A stretch of 43,250 nt of DNA from Spirosoma lacussanchae (GTDB lineage Bacteria > Bacteroidota > Bacteroidia > Cytophagales > Spirosomataceae), in assembly GCF_005870035.1 (NCBI RefSeq), contig NZ_SWJG01000015.1:1-43250 (forward strand). The letters are read 5' to 3'. This document shows positions 33,800 through 42,048 of this stretch, piece after piece. Numbering within the stretch: the first letter of the stretch is position 1; every line of letters begins with the position of its first letter. Position numbers and translations under genes: made by a program. Under the pieces are notes generated by a model. It ran no database searches. It had not been told where the DNA came from and saw only the letters and a list, made by a program, of their open reading frames with translations.

Positions 33800-35008
33800 T
33801 TGCCAGGTAATGTGACAAATCCGTTTACAAATACGCCAGGGTCTGCTGGTCGGCCAGTGCGTCAGCTACTCGACACGGTGTATCGGCCAAACCGACGCCT
33901 GTTTCGGGTGCTGGGCCATCTGCTGATGTGGCTGGTCGTATACGTTGTGCTTATCGACAGCACCGGCAGCCGGATTTTCGAAGACAATGAGCGAGTGGTT
34001 CGTACGGCTTCGGTCGTTGATTTTCTGGAAACAGTCGGGCTGTATTACCTGCTGGGGTACTACGTATTTCCGGCCTTCATTTACTCTCAGAGGTACCTGC
34101 GTCTGGCTACCGTCATCCTTGTGGTTTTCTTTGTCATGTACCAGATCAATAGTGAGTTATTTCACTATCTGGACGCGATCAGTGATAAAGTACGGCCGGA
34201 CGGAAAACCAACCTATGCAACCAAAATAAACGCCATGGTTCAGGAAGCTGGCTGGCTGGGCTGCTTTACCAGCCTGCGGGTTGCTTTATGGAATCTGTTT
34301 TACGGGTTTAGCATCCCCATTGCGCTACTGACCTTCAAAGCCTTTCGGGACATTATCGGTTACCAGCGACGACTGGTTCTGGCCGAACGCGATAAACTTG
34401 CCCTGGAGCTGAATTTTTTGAAGGCCCAGGTCAACCCGCACTTTCTGTTCAATACCCTCAACAGCATTTACGCCCGCATCTTCGATACCGATGAGCCCGC
34501 AGCCAACCTCGTGCTGCAACTCGCCGAGCTGATGCGCTACAACCTCTACGAAACCGACCAGCCCCGCATTGCCCTCGACAAAGAGCTGGCGTATATTCAG
34601 AACTACCTCAACCTGGAGCGCAATCGTCTGGCCGATCAGCCCATTACAATCGACTACCAGCAGCAGGGTGATGCCGGGGGGTGTCAGGTTGCCCCGCTGC
34701 TGCTGATCGCCTTCGTGGAGAACGCCTTCAAGCATGGCATAAAAGGAGGCATGTCCAACGCGTACGTACGGGTAGACGCCACCGTAGTCGAACACCGGCT
34801 AACGTTTAGCGTAGTCAACAGCGTGGCGCCCCGACGAGGTACCGCTGGCACCAGGGCTAAATCGGGTGGGGTAGGGCTGATAAATGTGCGCCGTCGGCTG
34901 GAGGCCTTATATGCCCATAAACACACGCTGACGATTACGCCAGCGGCCGATGTGTACCGGGTTCAGCTCGTTATCGACCTGGAACCCATTCAGGAGATGA
35001 CTCGCTAA
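33800..35008 (+). CDS. LytS/YehU-type sensor histidine kinase (non-ATG start)
   Basis: A membrane histidine kinase of about 402 residues. Four hydrophobic segments (LGHLLMWLVVYVVLI, VGLYYLLGYYVFPAFI, ATVILVVFFVMYQI, FYGFSIPIALLTF) form the sensor. The His_kinase domain has the phospho-accepting His in KAQVNPHFLFNTLNSIYARIF, and the ATPase part shows VENAFKHGIKG (N box) and GVGLINVRRRLEALY (G box). No ATG is available at the N terminus: a stop codon lies directly before TTG at 33800, and GTG at 33812 is the next candidate. It pairs with the LytTR regulator upstream, and the lanthipeptide genes lie downstream. Confidence 0.9.
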   Translation: MPGNVTNPFTNTPGSAGRPVRQLLDTVYRPNRRLFRVLGHLLMWLVVYVVLIDSTGSRIFEDNERVVRTASVVDFLETVGLYYLLGYYVFPAFIYSQRYLRLATVILVVFFVMYQINSELFHYLDAISDKVRPDGKPTYATKINAMVQEAGWLGCFTSLRVALWNLFYGFSIPIALLTFKAFRDIIGYQRRLVLAERDKLALELNFLKAQVNPHFLFNTLNSIYARIFDTDEPAANLVLQLAELMRYNLYETDQPRIALDKELAYIQNYLNLERNRLADQPITIDYQQQGDAGGCQVAPLLLIAFVENAFKHGIKGGMSNAYVRVDATVVEHRLTFSVVNSVAPRRGTAGTRAKSGGVGLINVRRRLEALYAHKHTLTITPAADVYRVQLVIDLEPIQEMTR

Positions 35009-35051
35009 CCGGCGGTATAACAACACCTGGTTTCTGGTGGGCAATCATTCA

Positions 35052-35080
35052 TCGAAAAAAGTCGGCTATTAGTCGAAAAG
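35052..35080 (+). promoter_or_regulatory. Direct repeat before the lanthipeptide precursor
   Basis: tcgaaaa occurs at 35052-35058 and 35073-35079, again exactly 21 bases apart, about 135-160 bases before the precursor ATG. TCGA cores with the same period occur before the response regulator (32936/32957). Probable binding site of the LytTR regulator. Confidence 0.58.
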
Positions 35081-35212
35081 TGACCGAAATCGATCTAAAC
35101 AACTTGCTGCGGGCTAGGGTCATCTGCTATGTTTATCCTGTCAACGGCCACTGGTCACCAGCGACAGTTGTTTCTTGCTAACTTCTAAACCAACCTTCTA
35201 ACGCCTATTACC

Positions 35213-35353
35213 ATGAAAAATCAAACAGCTACCGTATCGCCCCGCCTTACGCTGAAGAAAGAGCGCATTGTGTGCCTGACGCCCGCTGGTGTGACTAATT
35301 CAAACACAGGTAAGTCGAGCCGAATTTGTGATTTCCTGACTATTGGCGACTAG
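35213..35353 (+). CDS. Class I lanthipeptide-like precursor peptide (46 residues)
   Basis: A short gene missed by length cut-offs. The leader contains RLTLKKERIVCL (residues 11-22), which resembles the KLxLxKExIxxL leader motif of Bacteroidota class I lanthipeptides. The rest (from Thr23) is rich in dehydratable residues: T23, T28, S30, T32, S35, S36 and T43, with Cys39 available for a ring (Cys21 falls inside the leader motif). No GG cleavage site is present. It is followed 6 bases later by a small receiver-like gene and then by lanB. Confidence rests on the leader motif plus the adjacent dehydratase; the modified structure is unknown. Confidence 0.7.
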   Translation: MKNQTATVSPRLTLKKERIVCLTPAGVTNSNTGKSSRICDFLTIGD

Positions 35354-35359
35354 CACCTC

Positions 35360-35719
35360 TTGCAAACCTATCTCACCCTTAACTATTCGAGAGTAAGCCG
35401 AAGCCAGCTTGCTCACTATCTTCAGCGCACTGGCTGGCTATGTTTCGGCCAGACTGGTGCGTTTACTGAAGATGCGCTCGCCTGCATCCGGTCCAGGGAG
35501 TGTACGCTGGTTTTTTTGCGGTTGTCGGCCCCTGACGAGGATGTGCCGGAGCCGTTTCTGGCCGCCCTTCGCCAGCATCCGGCGGTTATTGTTACCTCGC
35601 CCTATCCAGCTCATCTGTTCAGCTATCTGAACCTGCATCCCTTTGATTTCCTGACCGAACCGTATTCATTTGACCGGTTCGCGATGAGTATGGAGCGCTA
35701 TGTAGCTGTGTTTGGATAA
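35360..35719 (+). CDS. Stand-alone degenerate receiver domain protein (TTG start)
   Basis: A 119-residue protein that aligns by pattern with the receiver domain of the LytTR regulator at 33005: VFLRLSAPDEDVPEPFLAALRQHPAVIVTSPYPAHLF...FDFLTEPYSFDRFAMSMERYV against ILFLDVEMPD...VIMVTASPQF...HYLLKPVGFDKFLEAINRVV. The key residues are lost: the phospho-acceptor Asp is Arg54, the conserved Lys is Glu100, and the N-terminal acidic pair is absent. No DNA-binding domain follows. It probably cannot be phosphorylated and may titrate a partner by dimerisation. The TTG at 35360 lies 6 bases after the precursor stop, suggesting coupled translation. Confidence 0.7.
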   Translation: MQTYLTLNYSRVSRSQLAHYLQRTGWLCFGQTGAFTEDALACIRSRECTLVFLRLSAPDEDVPEPFLAALRQHPAVIVTSPYPAHLFSYLNLHPFDFLTEPYSFDRFAMSMERYVAVFG

Positions 35720-35788
35720 AGATGTAGTTACACGAAAATGATCCTAAATACGTTCCGATCTGTTTAGTAACAATAATTTATTCGGGTA

Positions 35789-35800
35789 ATTAGTCGAAAA
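35789..35800 (+). promoter_or_regulatory. Regulatory 12-mer before lanB
   Basis: attagtcgaaaa at 35789-35800 is identical to 35068-35079 in front of the precursor. Here it is single. It lies 75 bases before the lanB start, in the otherwise empty 35720-35874 region, and suggests lanB has its own promoter under the same control. Confidence 0.5.
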
Positions 35801-35874
35801 AAAGCGGGTTTTGTTGACACCCCTGGCAGGGCTCACTATCTTAGTAAGTTCCTCCACGTCGATATACTTCCCGA

Positions 35875-38800
35875 ATGATCCAGCTAAGCCGTTTTTTTTT
35901 GATACGTCGGCCCCTTTATTCCCTCGACCGGCTAATTCAGTTTTACCAGCAGCTGAGTTCCCACCCCCTCGAAGAACTTTTACGGCAACATTATCAGGAT
36001 CCGCTGGCGCAGGAGGCTATCCTGGCTGCGTCGCCAACCCTCTACGAACGATTCCGGCGCTGGCTGGCGGGCGAGGTCCTGCCCGAGCAGGATAAACTGC
36101 TGGCTACCTTACATAAGTACCTGATTCGGATGTGTAGCCGCGCTACACCCTACGGTATGTTTGCAGGATGCACGACGGGTCAGTTTGGCGAATACACCCA
36201 ATTTCAGGCCGCTCCGGCCCAATCGCTGCGTACCCACACCCGTGTTGATATGGATTGCCTGCTGGGCATTCGGGAGTGGCTCACGAGCCAGCCCACCATT
36301 CGGACGCAGCTACGCCTTTTTCCTAACTCATCGCTCTACCCGGTTGGCTCGTCGCTTCGTTATGTCGAACAACAGCGCGAAGCCAGTAACCGGAACTACT
36401 TTATCAGCGTTGTCGAGGCCGATCAGTACTTGACCCTTGTTCTCAAAGCCGCCCGTACCGGCGCCACCATCCAGGAACTGGCCGCGCTGCTGATCGAACG
36501 GGATGCCCAGGCCGAAGAAGCCATCGACTTTGTTGAACAACTGATTGAAGGGCAGCTGCTCATCTTCGAGATCGAACCTACCGTAACTGGCCTGCACTAC
36601 CTCGACCGGCTGACCGAGCAAATTGCTTCGCTGGAGAATGCCGATGGCTGGGCCAGCGATCTGCGCCAGCTTCAGCATCAGTTGCAGCAGCCCGACCGGC
36701 TCGTGGCGTATACGCAGGTTCGGCAGTGGTTTCTGGATCGGTCCATTGCCGTACCCACTGCCGATGTTGTACAGGTCGACACGTTTTTCGATACGCCAGG
36801 CCTGCAGTTGAGCGAACGCGCCATGCAGCACCTGCAGCGCCCGCTGGAGAAACTGATGGCCCTGAACCAGCCCTTCGTCTGCCCCAATCTCGACGAGTTC
36901 AAACGGCTGTTTTATAATCGGTACGAAGACGAAGAGGTACCGCTGGCGCTGGCGCTCGACAGCGAGTTCGGTATCGGCTACGGCCACAGTTCCATGCTGG
37001 GTGTAGGCTACGCCCCGCTCATCGACGACCTTACCTTTGCCAGTGCTGCAGTGGCCCAGACCACCGCCTGGGACTGGTGGCAGACGCTGGTCATGGACAA
37101 ATACGCCGAAACCCTGCGAACCAAACAGGACGAAATTATCCTGACCGACGACGATCTAACCTACATCAGTAGCCAGCAAGCCGCGTCGGCACCGTTGCCG
37201 GGCAGCTTTTACGCCTTTGGGTCGCTGCTGGCCCGCTCGGCCCGGGCACTCGACGAAGGCGATTTTCTGTTCAATCTGCTGGCCTGCAAAGGACCGTCGG
37301 CCATTAACCTCATGAGCCGCTTTGGCGAAGGCGACCCCCAGCTAGCCGAACACATCCGGAGTTGCGCTACCGCCGAAGAAGAGCATCACCCCAACGTGAT
37401 CATGGCCGAAATTGTGCACCTGCCCGAAAACCGGGTGGGTAATATCCTGATCCGGCCTACGCTCTACCAGTACGAAATTCCGTATATGGGCCAGTCGTCG
37501 GTGGCGCCTGATCATCAGATTCCGTTATCCGACCTGATGGTATCGGTGCGCAACAATCGGGTTGTGCTGCGTTCCAAACGCCTGAACCAGCGCGTGGTGC
37601 CGCGGCTGACCAACGCGCATAATTTTAGCCAGGGCCTGCCCATTTACCGGTTTCTCTGCGATTTACAGGCGCAGGATATGCACCTGAACGTGGTCTGGAA
37701 CTGGGGCGTTTTGCGAACCCAGGCTTACCTGCCCCGCGTCAGATACCGCAACATCCTGATAAGCCGGGCTACCTGGCAGATTCAATGTCGTGACCTGACG
37801 CCCGACAATCCGCTGCGGTTGGTAGCTCAGCTAACAGCCGTTGGCCTGCCCGATCAGTTTATGCTGGCTCAGGGCGATAATGAACTGTACATAGCGCTGC
37901 ACGTACCGGCGTCGCTCAACCTGCTCATCGACGAAATCAAAAAACAAACGCAGATTCGGCTGGTCGAATGCCTGACCCAGCCCGACCGCTGCCCGCTGAT
38001 CAACAAACGTGAGCACTTCACGCACGAAATCATTATTCCGTTTCATAACAAAGCCGCCCCGTCGCTACCCGGTCTGAGTCAGACAAATACACACCTGCCC
38101 CAGCGCAAATTTTCAGTAGGCAGCGAGTGGTTCTACCTGAAAGTGTACACGGGCGAAAAAACATCCGACGCCCTGCTGCTGCAAACCATTTACCCCGTTG
38201 TGCAGCAGCTGCTGAAAACGCAGATCATCCAGGAGTTTTTCTTCGTGCGCTATAAAGATACCGACCCCCACCTGCGGCTTCGGTTTCGGGGCAACGCGCA
38301 CCTTGAATTTTACCATCAGGTGGTACGTATGGTAGAAAAGGCGCTGGCCGAATCTATAGAAGCGGGTATCGTACACCGCGTTCAGATCGACACCTACCAG
38401 CGCGAACTGGAGCGGTATGGTATGGAACACATCGGCCTGTGCGAAACGCTGTTTCACTGCGACAGCCTGTCGACGCTGGCCTTCATGGCGCGCACCGGCG
38501 ATGCCTTCGACGAAAACCTGCGCTTTGCGTTTGCCATCCGTAAAATTAATCAGCTCCTGGCCGGGGCAGGCCTCTTGCCCGACGGGTGCCTGGCCATCAT
38601 GAGCCGGCTTAAAGAAAGCTTCTTTCTGGAGTTCGGGGGCGAGTCGGCGCTGCGTCGGCAACTGAACGAAAAATACCGCACCTACCGCTCGCTCCTGGAG
38701 CATGCCCTATCGGCCGATTTTCCGCTGGCCGACGAACATAACCAATGGCACTGCCGGCAAACCGAACTGTTGCAAAAGCTGGTGGCCGCTTATGAGTACA

Positions 38801-38949
38801 ATCCGCAAACGTTGCACTCTATGCTGAGCAGCCTGATTCATATGGTGGTGAACCGGCTGTTTCCGTCCAAACAGCGGGCCTACGAGCTTGTACTATATTA
38901 CTGCCTGGCCAAACATTACGATTCGGTCTGGGCACGGCAGAAACTATAG
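35875..38949 (+). CDS. lanB: Lantibiotic dehydratase (LanB, full length)
   Basis: A 1024-residue class I lanthipeptide dehydratase. It activates Ser/Thr of a precursor with glutamate from Glu-tRNA and eliminates it to give dehydroamino acids. The N-terminal glutamylation domain begins FFLIRRPLYSLDRLI and carries the family motif RMCSRATPYGMFAGCTTG (about 85-100). The C-terminal elimination domain (SpaB_C/thiopeptide-type, about 748-1015) reads WFYLKVYTG, then FFFVRYKDTDPHLRLRFRG and YQRELERYG. Both domains are in one chain, unlike the split systems. It lies 155 bases after the degenerate receiver gene. No LanC cyclase, protease or transporter gene follows; a terminator lies 22 bases after the stop. 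Confidence 0.93.
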   Translation: MIQLSRFFLIRRPLYSLDRLIQFYQQLSSHPLEELLRQHYQDPLAQEAILAASPTLYERFRRWLAGEVLPEQDKLLATLHKYLIRMCSRATPYGMFAGCTTGQFGEYTQFQAAPAQSLRTHTRVDMDCLLGIREWLTSQPTIRTQLRLFPNSSLYPVGSSLRYVEQQREASNRNYFISVVEADQYLTLVLKAARTGATIQELAALLIERDAQAEEAIDFVEQLIEGQLLIFEIEPTVTGLHYLDRLTEQIASLENADGWASDLRQLQHQLQQPDRLVAYTQVRQWFLDRSIAVPTADVVQVDTFFDTPGLQLSERAMQHLQRPLEKLMALNQPFVCPNLDEFKRLFYNRYEDEEVPLALALDSEFGIGYGHSSMLGVGYAPLIDDLTFASAAVAQTTAWDWWQTLVMDKYAETLRTKQDEIILTDDDLTYISSQQAASAPLPGSFYAFGSLLARSARALDEGDFLFNLLACKGPSAINLMSRFGEGDPQLAEHIRSCATAEEEHHPNVIMAEIVHLPENRVGNILIRPTLYQYEIPYMGQSSVAPDHQIPLSDLMVSVRNNRVVLRSKRLNQRVVPRLTNAHNFSQGLPIYRFLCDLQAQDMHLNVVWNWGVLRTQAYLPRVRYRNILISRATWQIQCRDLTPDNPLRLVAQLTAVGLPDQFMLAQGDNELYIALHVPASLNLLIDEIKKQTQIRLVECLTQPDRCPLINKREHFTHEIIIPFHNKAAPSLPGLSQTNTHLPQRKFSVGSEWFYLKVYTGEKTSDALLLQTIYPVVQQLLKTQIIQEFFFVRYKDTDPHLRLRFRGNAHLEFYHQVVRMVEKALAESIEAGIVHRVQIDTYQRELERYGMEHIGLCETLFHCDSLSTLAFMARTGDAFDENLRFAFAIRKINQLLAGAGLLPDGCLAIMSRLKESFFLEFGGESALRRQLNEKYRTYRSLLEHALSADFPLADEHNQWHCRQTELLQKLVAAYEYNPQTLHSMLSSLIHMVVNRLFPSKQRAYELVLYYCLAKHYDSVWARQKL

Positions 38950-38971
38950 TATACTACGTGATCCGCTCACG

Positions 38972-39007
38972 AAAAGCCACGGGACGATGCGTTTCGTGGC
39001 TTTTTTT
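38972..39007 (+). terminator. lanB terminator
   Basis: aaaagccacg (38972-38981) pairs with cgtggctttt (38995-39004) across a 13-base loop; seven T follow (39001-39007). Confidence 0.85.
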
Positions 39008-39070
39008 ATGGGCTTTATAACCAAATCGAATAAAGTTTGCCCAAACGGATTAAGCTATAACGGCCGGTTA

Positions 39071-39101
39071 TTGAAGCCCGACGGGTTAGGTCGCAACTTT
39101 G
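39071..39101 (+). promoter_or_regulatory. Promoter upstream of the 59-residue gene
   Basis: ttg (39071-39073), 20 bases, then caactttg (39094-39101) match the Bacteroidota consensus with one mismatch (C for T in TAnnTTTG). It lies about 60 bases before the ATG at 39159. Confidence 0.45.
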
Positions 39102-39158
39102 AATCAACAAATCAATCACAAAAACAAAGGCACAATGACTCTCTAAACAAATAAGATC

Positions 39159-39338
39159 ATGAAAAAGCGCATCACGTCTGAGTTCTCTTTTGAGGTGTGG
39201 ATTAATAACGACATCGACTCGATGGCCGACGAGATTGGCTCATTTGATGACAACTGGATGGTATCGGCCGGCGATCTGTTCGACGGCCTGGATCTGCCCG
39301 CCGACGAGCCGTTGCAGCATTACGACGAGGCAGCCTGA
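39159..39338 (+). CDS. Small acidic protein of unknown function (59 residues)
   Basis: An open frame starting MKKRITSEFSFEVWINNDID and ending QHYDEAA. It is strongly acidic (about 16 Asp/Glu against four Lys/Arg) and has no cysteine, no GG motif and no membrane segment. Its own promoter-like sequence precedes it and the lanB terminator separates it from lanB. I recognise no family. It could be a peptide precursor of another type, an immunity-like protein or a chance frame; codon use is like that of neighbouring genes, which favours a real gene. Confidence 0.5.
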   Translation: MKKRITSEFSFEVWINNDIDSMADEIGSFDDNWMVSAGDLFDGLDLPADEPLQHYDEAA

Positions 39339-39724
39339 CAGGGCCCTGCGCTTATAACCTGAATGACTAAAGTATAACCTCGAGTTATTGATATATCTGC
39401 CTTTGACTAAGACCTTTACAATGTCATCAGGGCAACAGAACACAACTAAAAGCTAAGAATTTATACAGACGCGTACTACTTATACTCATAGTACTAGGAA
39501 GCCGGGGCGTAGCACCGTAGCTACACCGGAAATGATTCAAAGTGATCCATACTAAAACGAACCAGGCGGGCATACGTACTCCCCCGTACCAAGAGCGGGG
39601 GAGGTTGTCCTGAAATGGAGCGGAACAGGGAGCATAATTGCGGTTTTGTCGGTTTTTTTGTCAGTTTTATCAGTAAATGCGTAGGCAATTTTGTTCTGAA
39701 AAACCAATCAAAACAGACAAAGTC
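39339..39724. other. 386-base region without a gene
   Basis: I see no coding frame with family features. It contains a strong GC hairpin, ctcccccg (39579-39586) with cgggggag (39596-39603), without a T run, and T-rich sequence up to caattttg (39686-39693), a possible -7 element for the next gene. GC content falls here and stays low to the end of the window. Confidence 0.5.
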
Positions 39725-39898
39725 ATGGAACTACAGAACAACCAGGAAAACAACAAGGTGATCGTTGCTGATCAAGTGAATTCGTCTACTAAAGCTGCCA
39801 TTTTTCCGGCCGAGCCAGTAGAGGACATGGAGCTGAACGACGAGCAGCTGGATATTATATCGGGTGGAACAGATGGGGGTTTTATTATTAGAGGATGA
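39725..39898 (+). CDS. Short GG-leader peptide precursor (57 residues)
   Basis: A RiPP-type precursor. Residues 11-48 (KVIVADQ...FPAEPVEDMELNDEQLDIISGG) align with the second half of the NHLP leaders at 42349 and 42713 (PAEPEIENMELSEEQLEAVAGG). It lacks their ~40-residue nitrile-hydratase-like first half. After the GG the core is only nine residues, TDGGFIIRG. ATG at 39725 is preferred; the ATG at 39677 lies at or before the likely transcription start. Its stop overlaps the start of the adenylate cyclase gene (ATGA), so both are probably translated together. Which enzyme modifies it is unknown. Confidence 0.7.
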   Translation: MELQNNQENNKVIVADQVNSSTKAAIFPAEPVEDMELNDEQLDIISGGTDGGFIIRG

Positions 39899-41880
39899 TG
39901 AAGTCGTGGATGTGCATATTGCTGGGGGTTCTTCTATCGACAGGGATAGAGAACAGGTTGTATGCACAGACCACATCAACACAGACCACAAGTAAACCAG
40001 CCAGTGTAACTAAGGCCATTAACAGGAAGATAGCTGATAGCCTTTTTAACCAGGGGGTTCACTTTCAGGATACGCAGGCCTATCAACAATCACTGATACT
40101 GTTCGAAAAAAGCCAAAAACTTTACCAGACCATCGGTGATGGAAAGAAAGTAGGGGATTGTTTTAACTACATGGCAATAACCTACTATTACCAGGGTGAT
40201 TTCTCAAAAGCAGTTGCGGCTTTCAAAAAAGGGGCTGAAACCTTTAAAAAGATACACTATAGAAAAGGAGTTGCTTCAACGCTGAATAATATTGGTAGCG
40301 TATACAATAGCCAGGGAAATTACCTTAAAGCACTGGAGCATTTTCGGCAGGCGGCAATCATATTTAAAGAAATTGGAGACACCGATAATTTAACAGCCGC
40401 TACCAATAACATCGGCTTAATTTACACTAAAGCGAAGGATTACAGCAACGCTATGAAGTATTTTACTCAGGCTTATGCTGTTTACAAACGAGGAGGCAAC
40501 CAGGAAAGAATTGCCCAGATACAGGATGCTATCGGTAATATTTATTTGAAACAGGGCAAGTACGATAACGCATTTCAAAGTTTTAACGAATCGTTACAAA
40601 TTGCCGACAAAAAAAAGGATAAGCAGTTACAGATACTGGCATTGAATAGCTTGGGTGATTTATTCTATGCGCAGTCAGATTATAAACGAGCTTTACCCTA
40701 TTACACGCGCTGTCTGATCTATTCTAAACAGATAGGCAGCCTGCAGAGCCAGGCAGAATCGCAGATCGCTATTGGCAGTATTTTGCATCGGTCGGCAAAA
40801 GTTACTGACGCGGTAAACAAATGCCAGGAGGGTTTACGACTGGCGCGAGAAATAGGGTCTGTCTCACTGAAAAAACGGGGATGCGATTGTCTGTACCAAT
40901 CGTACAAGGCGTTAGGAAATGACCGGCAGGCATTGCACTATTTTGAGCAGGCTAACACGCTGGAAGATAGCTTAAACCTGTCAGAAACGGCCAATAAAGT
41001 CATGGGCATGGAGTTTCAGAAGCAGCAGCTGGTCGATAGTATTGCCTATGTCAGAAAAGAGCATGCCATTCAGTTGAAGCATAAAGAGGAAGTAGAGCGG
41101 CAGGAAAAGCAACGGAATATGATTATCCTGTCGTTGGGTTTGATTCTCCTGGTGGCGGCTGGTTTATGGGCTCAGCTTAACTACGTCAGGAAATCAAGAG
41201 CGGCACTGAAAATCGAGAAAGATCGCTCTGAGGCTTTGCTGCTGAACATTTTGCCCGAAGAGATTGCGGAGGAGCTGAAAGAAAAAGGGCATGTCGATGC
41301 CCGCGAATATAACCTGGTTTCGATCCTGTTCACGGATTTCAAGTCCTTTACGCAGACCGCCGAGCAGATGTCTCCGCAAAGCCTGGTCGAAGAGATTCAT
41401 ACCTGCTTCAAAGCGTTTGACCTAATTGCCGGTAAATATCAGATCGAAAAAATTAAAACCATTGGTGATGCCTACATGGCAGCCGGCGGCATTCCACATA
41501 CGGACGAACGGGCGCTGAAGAACATTGTCCTGGCCGGCCTGGAGATGCAGACATTCATGATACAGCGAGCCGCTGAAAACCGCGCCCAGGGTCGTCCTGC
41601 CTTTGACATGCGCCTGGGCATCCATGCCGGACCTATTGTGGCTGGTATCGTAGGGGTCAAAAAGTTCCAGTACGATGTGTGGGGCGATACCGTAAACACC
41701 GCCAGCCGAATGGAAAGCAGTGGGCTGGTCGGGAAGGTTAATATAAGCGAGACCCTATACGATCTGATCAAGGACGAAGAATGTTTCTCGTTCGAATACA
41801 GAGGGCAGGTTCATGCCAAAGGAAAAGGGGATATGGGTATGTACTTCGTGGAGAAAAAGTTTGTATATGAACTAGCGTGA
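39895..41880 (+). CDS. TPR-repeat, membrane-anchored adenylate/guanylate cyclase
   Basis: A 661-residue sensor enzyme. An N-terminal signal (MKSWMCILLGVLLSTGIENRLYAQ) leads to a periplasmic array of tetratricopeptide repeats (residues ~45-370, for example GDCFNYMAITYYYQGDFSKAVAAFKKG and ASTLNNIGSVYNSQGNYLKALEHF). A helical linker and one membrane helix (about 408-430, MIILSLGLILLVAAGLWAQL) follow. The cytoplasmic class III cyclase domain (about 470-655) has SILFTDFKSFT with a metal-binding Asp, KTIGDAYMAAGG and VWGDTVNTASRME. It makes a cyclic nucleotide, most likely cAMP. The start overlaps the stop of the short precursor gene, an unusual neighbour for this common type of protein. Confidence 0.9.
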   Translation: MMKSWMCILLGVLLSTGIENRLYAQTTSTQTTSKPASVTKAINRKIADSLFNQGVHFQDTQAYQQSLILFEKSQKLYQTIGDGKKVGDCFNYMAITYYYQGDFSKAVAAFKKGAETFKKIHYRKGVASTLNNIGSVYNSQGNYLKALEHFRQAAIIFKEIGDTDNLTAATNNIGLIYTKAKDYSNAMKYFTQAYAVYKRGGNQERIAQIQDAIGNIYLKQGKYDNAFQSFNESLQIADKKKDKQLQILALNSLGDLFYAQSDYKRALPYYTRCLIYSKQIGSLQSQAESQIAIGSILHRSAKVTDAVNKCQEGLRLAREIGSVSLKKRGCDCLYQSYKALGNDRQALHYFEQANTLEDSLNLSETANKVMGMEFQKQQLVDSIAYVRKEHAIQLKHKEEVERQEKQRNMIILSLGLILLVAAGLWAQLNYVRKSRAALKIEKDRSEALLLNILPEEIAEELKEKGHVDAREYNLVSILFTDFKSFTQTAEQMSPQSLVEEIHTCFKAFDLIAGKYQIEKIKTIGDAYMAAGGIPHTDERALKNIVLAGLEMQTFMIQRAAENRAQGRPAFDMRLGIHAGPIVAGIVGVKKFQYDVWGDTVNTASRMESSGLVGKVNISETLYDLIKDEECFSFEYRGQVHAKGKGDMGMYFVEKKFVYELA

Positions 41881-41882
41881 TC

Positions 41883-41987
41883 ATGGAAAAGAGCAGAGAA
41901 GAAAAAAGAAAGGATACCTGGAAAATAGCTTTGTACGCGGCACTTGGGGTTATCTTATATAAAGTAGTTACAGAATTTCTGTTTTAG
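41883..41987 (+). CDS. Tiny single-helix membrane protein (34 residues)
   Basis: Starts 2 bases after the cyclase stop: a charged N terminus (MEKSREEKRKDTWK), then one membrane helix (IALYAALGVILYKVVTEFLF). The charged-then-hydrophobic pattern and tight spacing support a real small gene. Its function is unknown; it may bind the cyclase. Confidence 0.5.
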   Translation: MEKSREEKRKDTWKIALYAALGVILYKVVTEFLF

Positions 41988-42048
41988 CTAAATAGGCTGT
42001 TTTAATAGACGCCAGAATACTGTTAACTGAAGATTTATCTACAAAATA

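Noticed and set aside
35811..36095. A 94-codon frame overlapping the start of lanB
   Set aside because: No leader or core features; overlaps the conserved LanB N terminus in another frame.
39579..39603. GC hairpin as a terminator
   Set aside because: No T run follows on either strand, so I keep it only as a noted structure.
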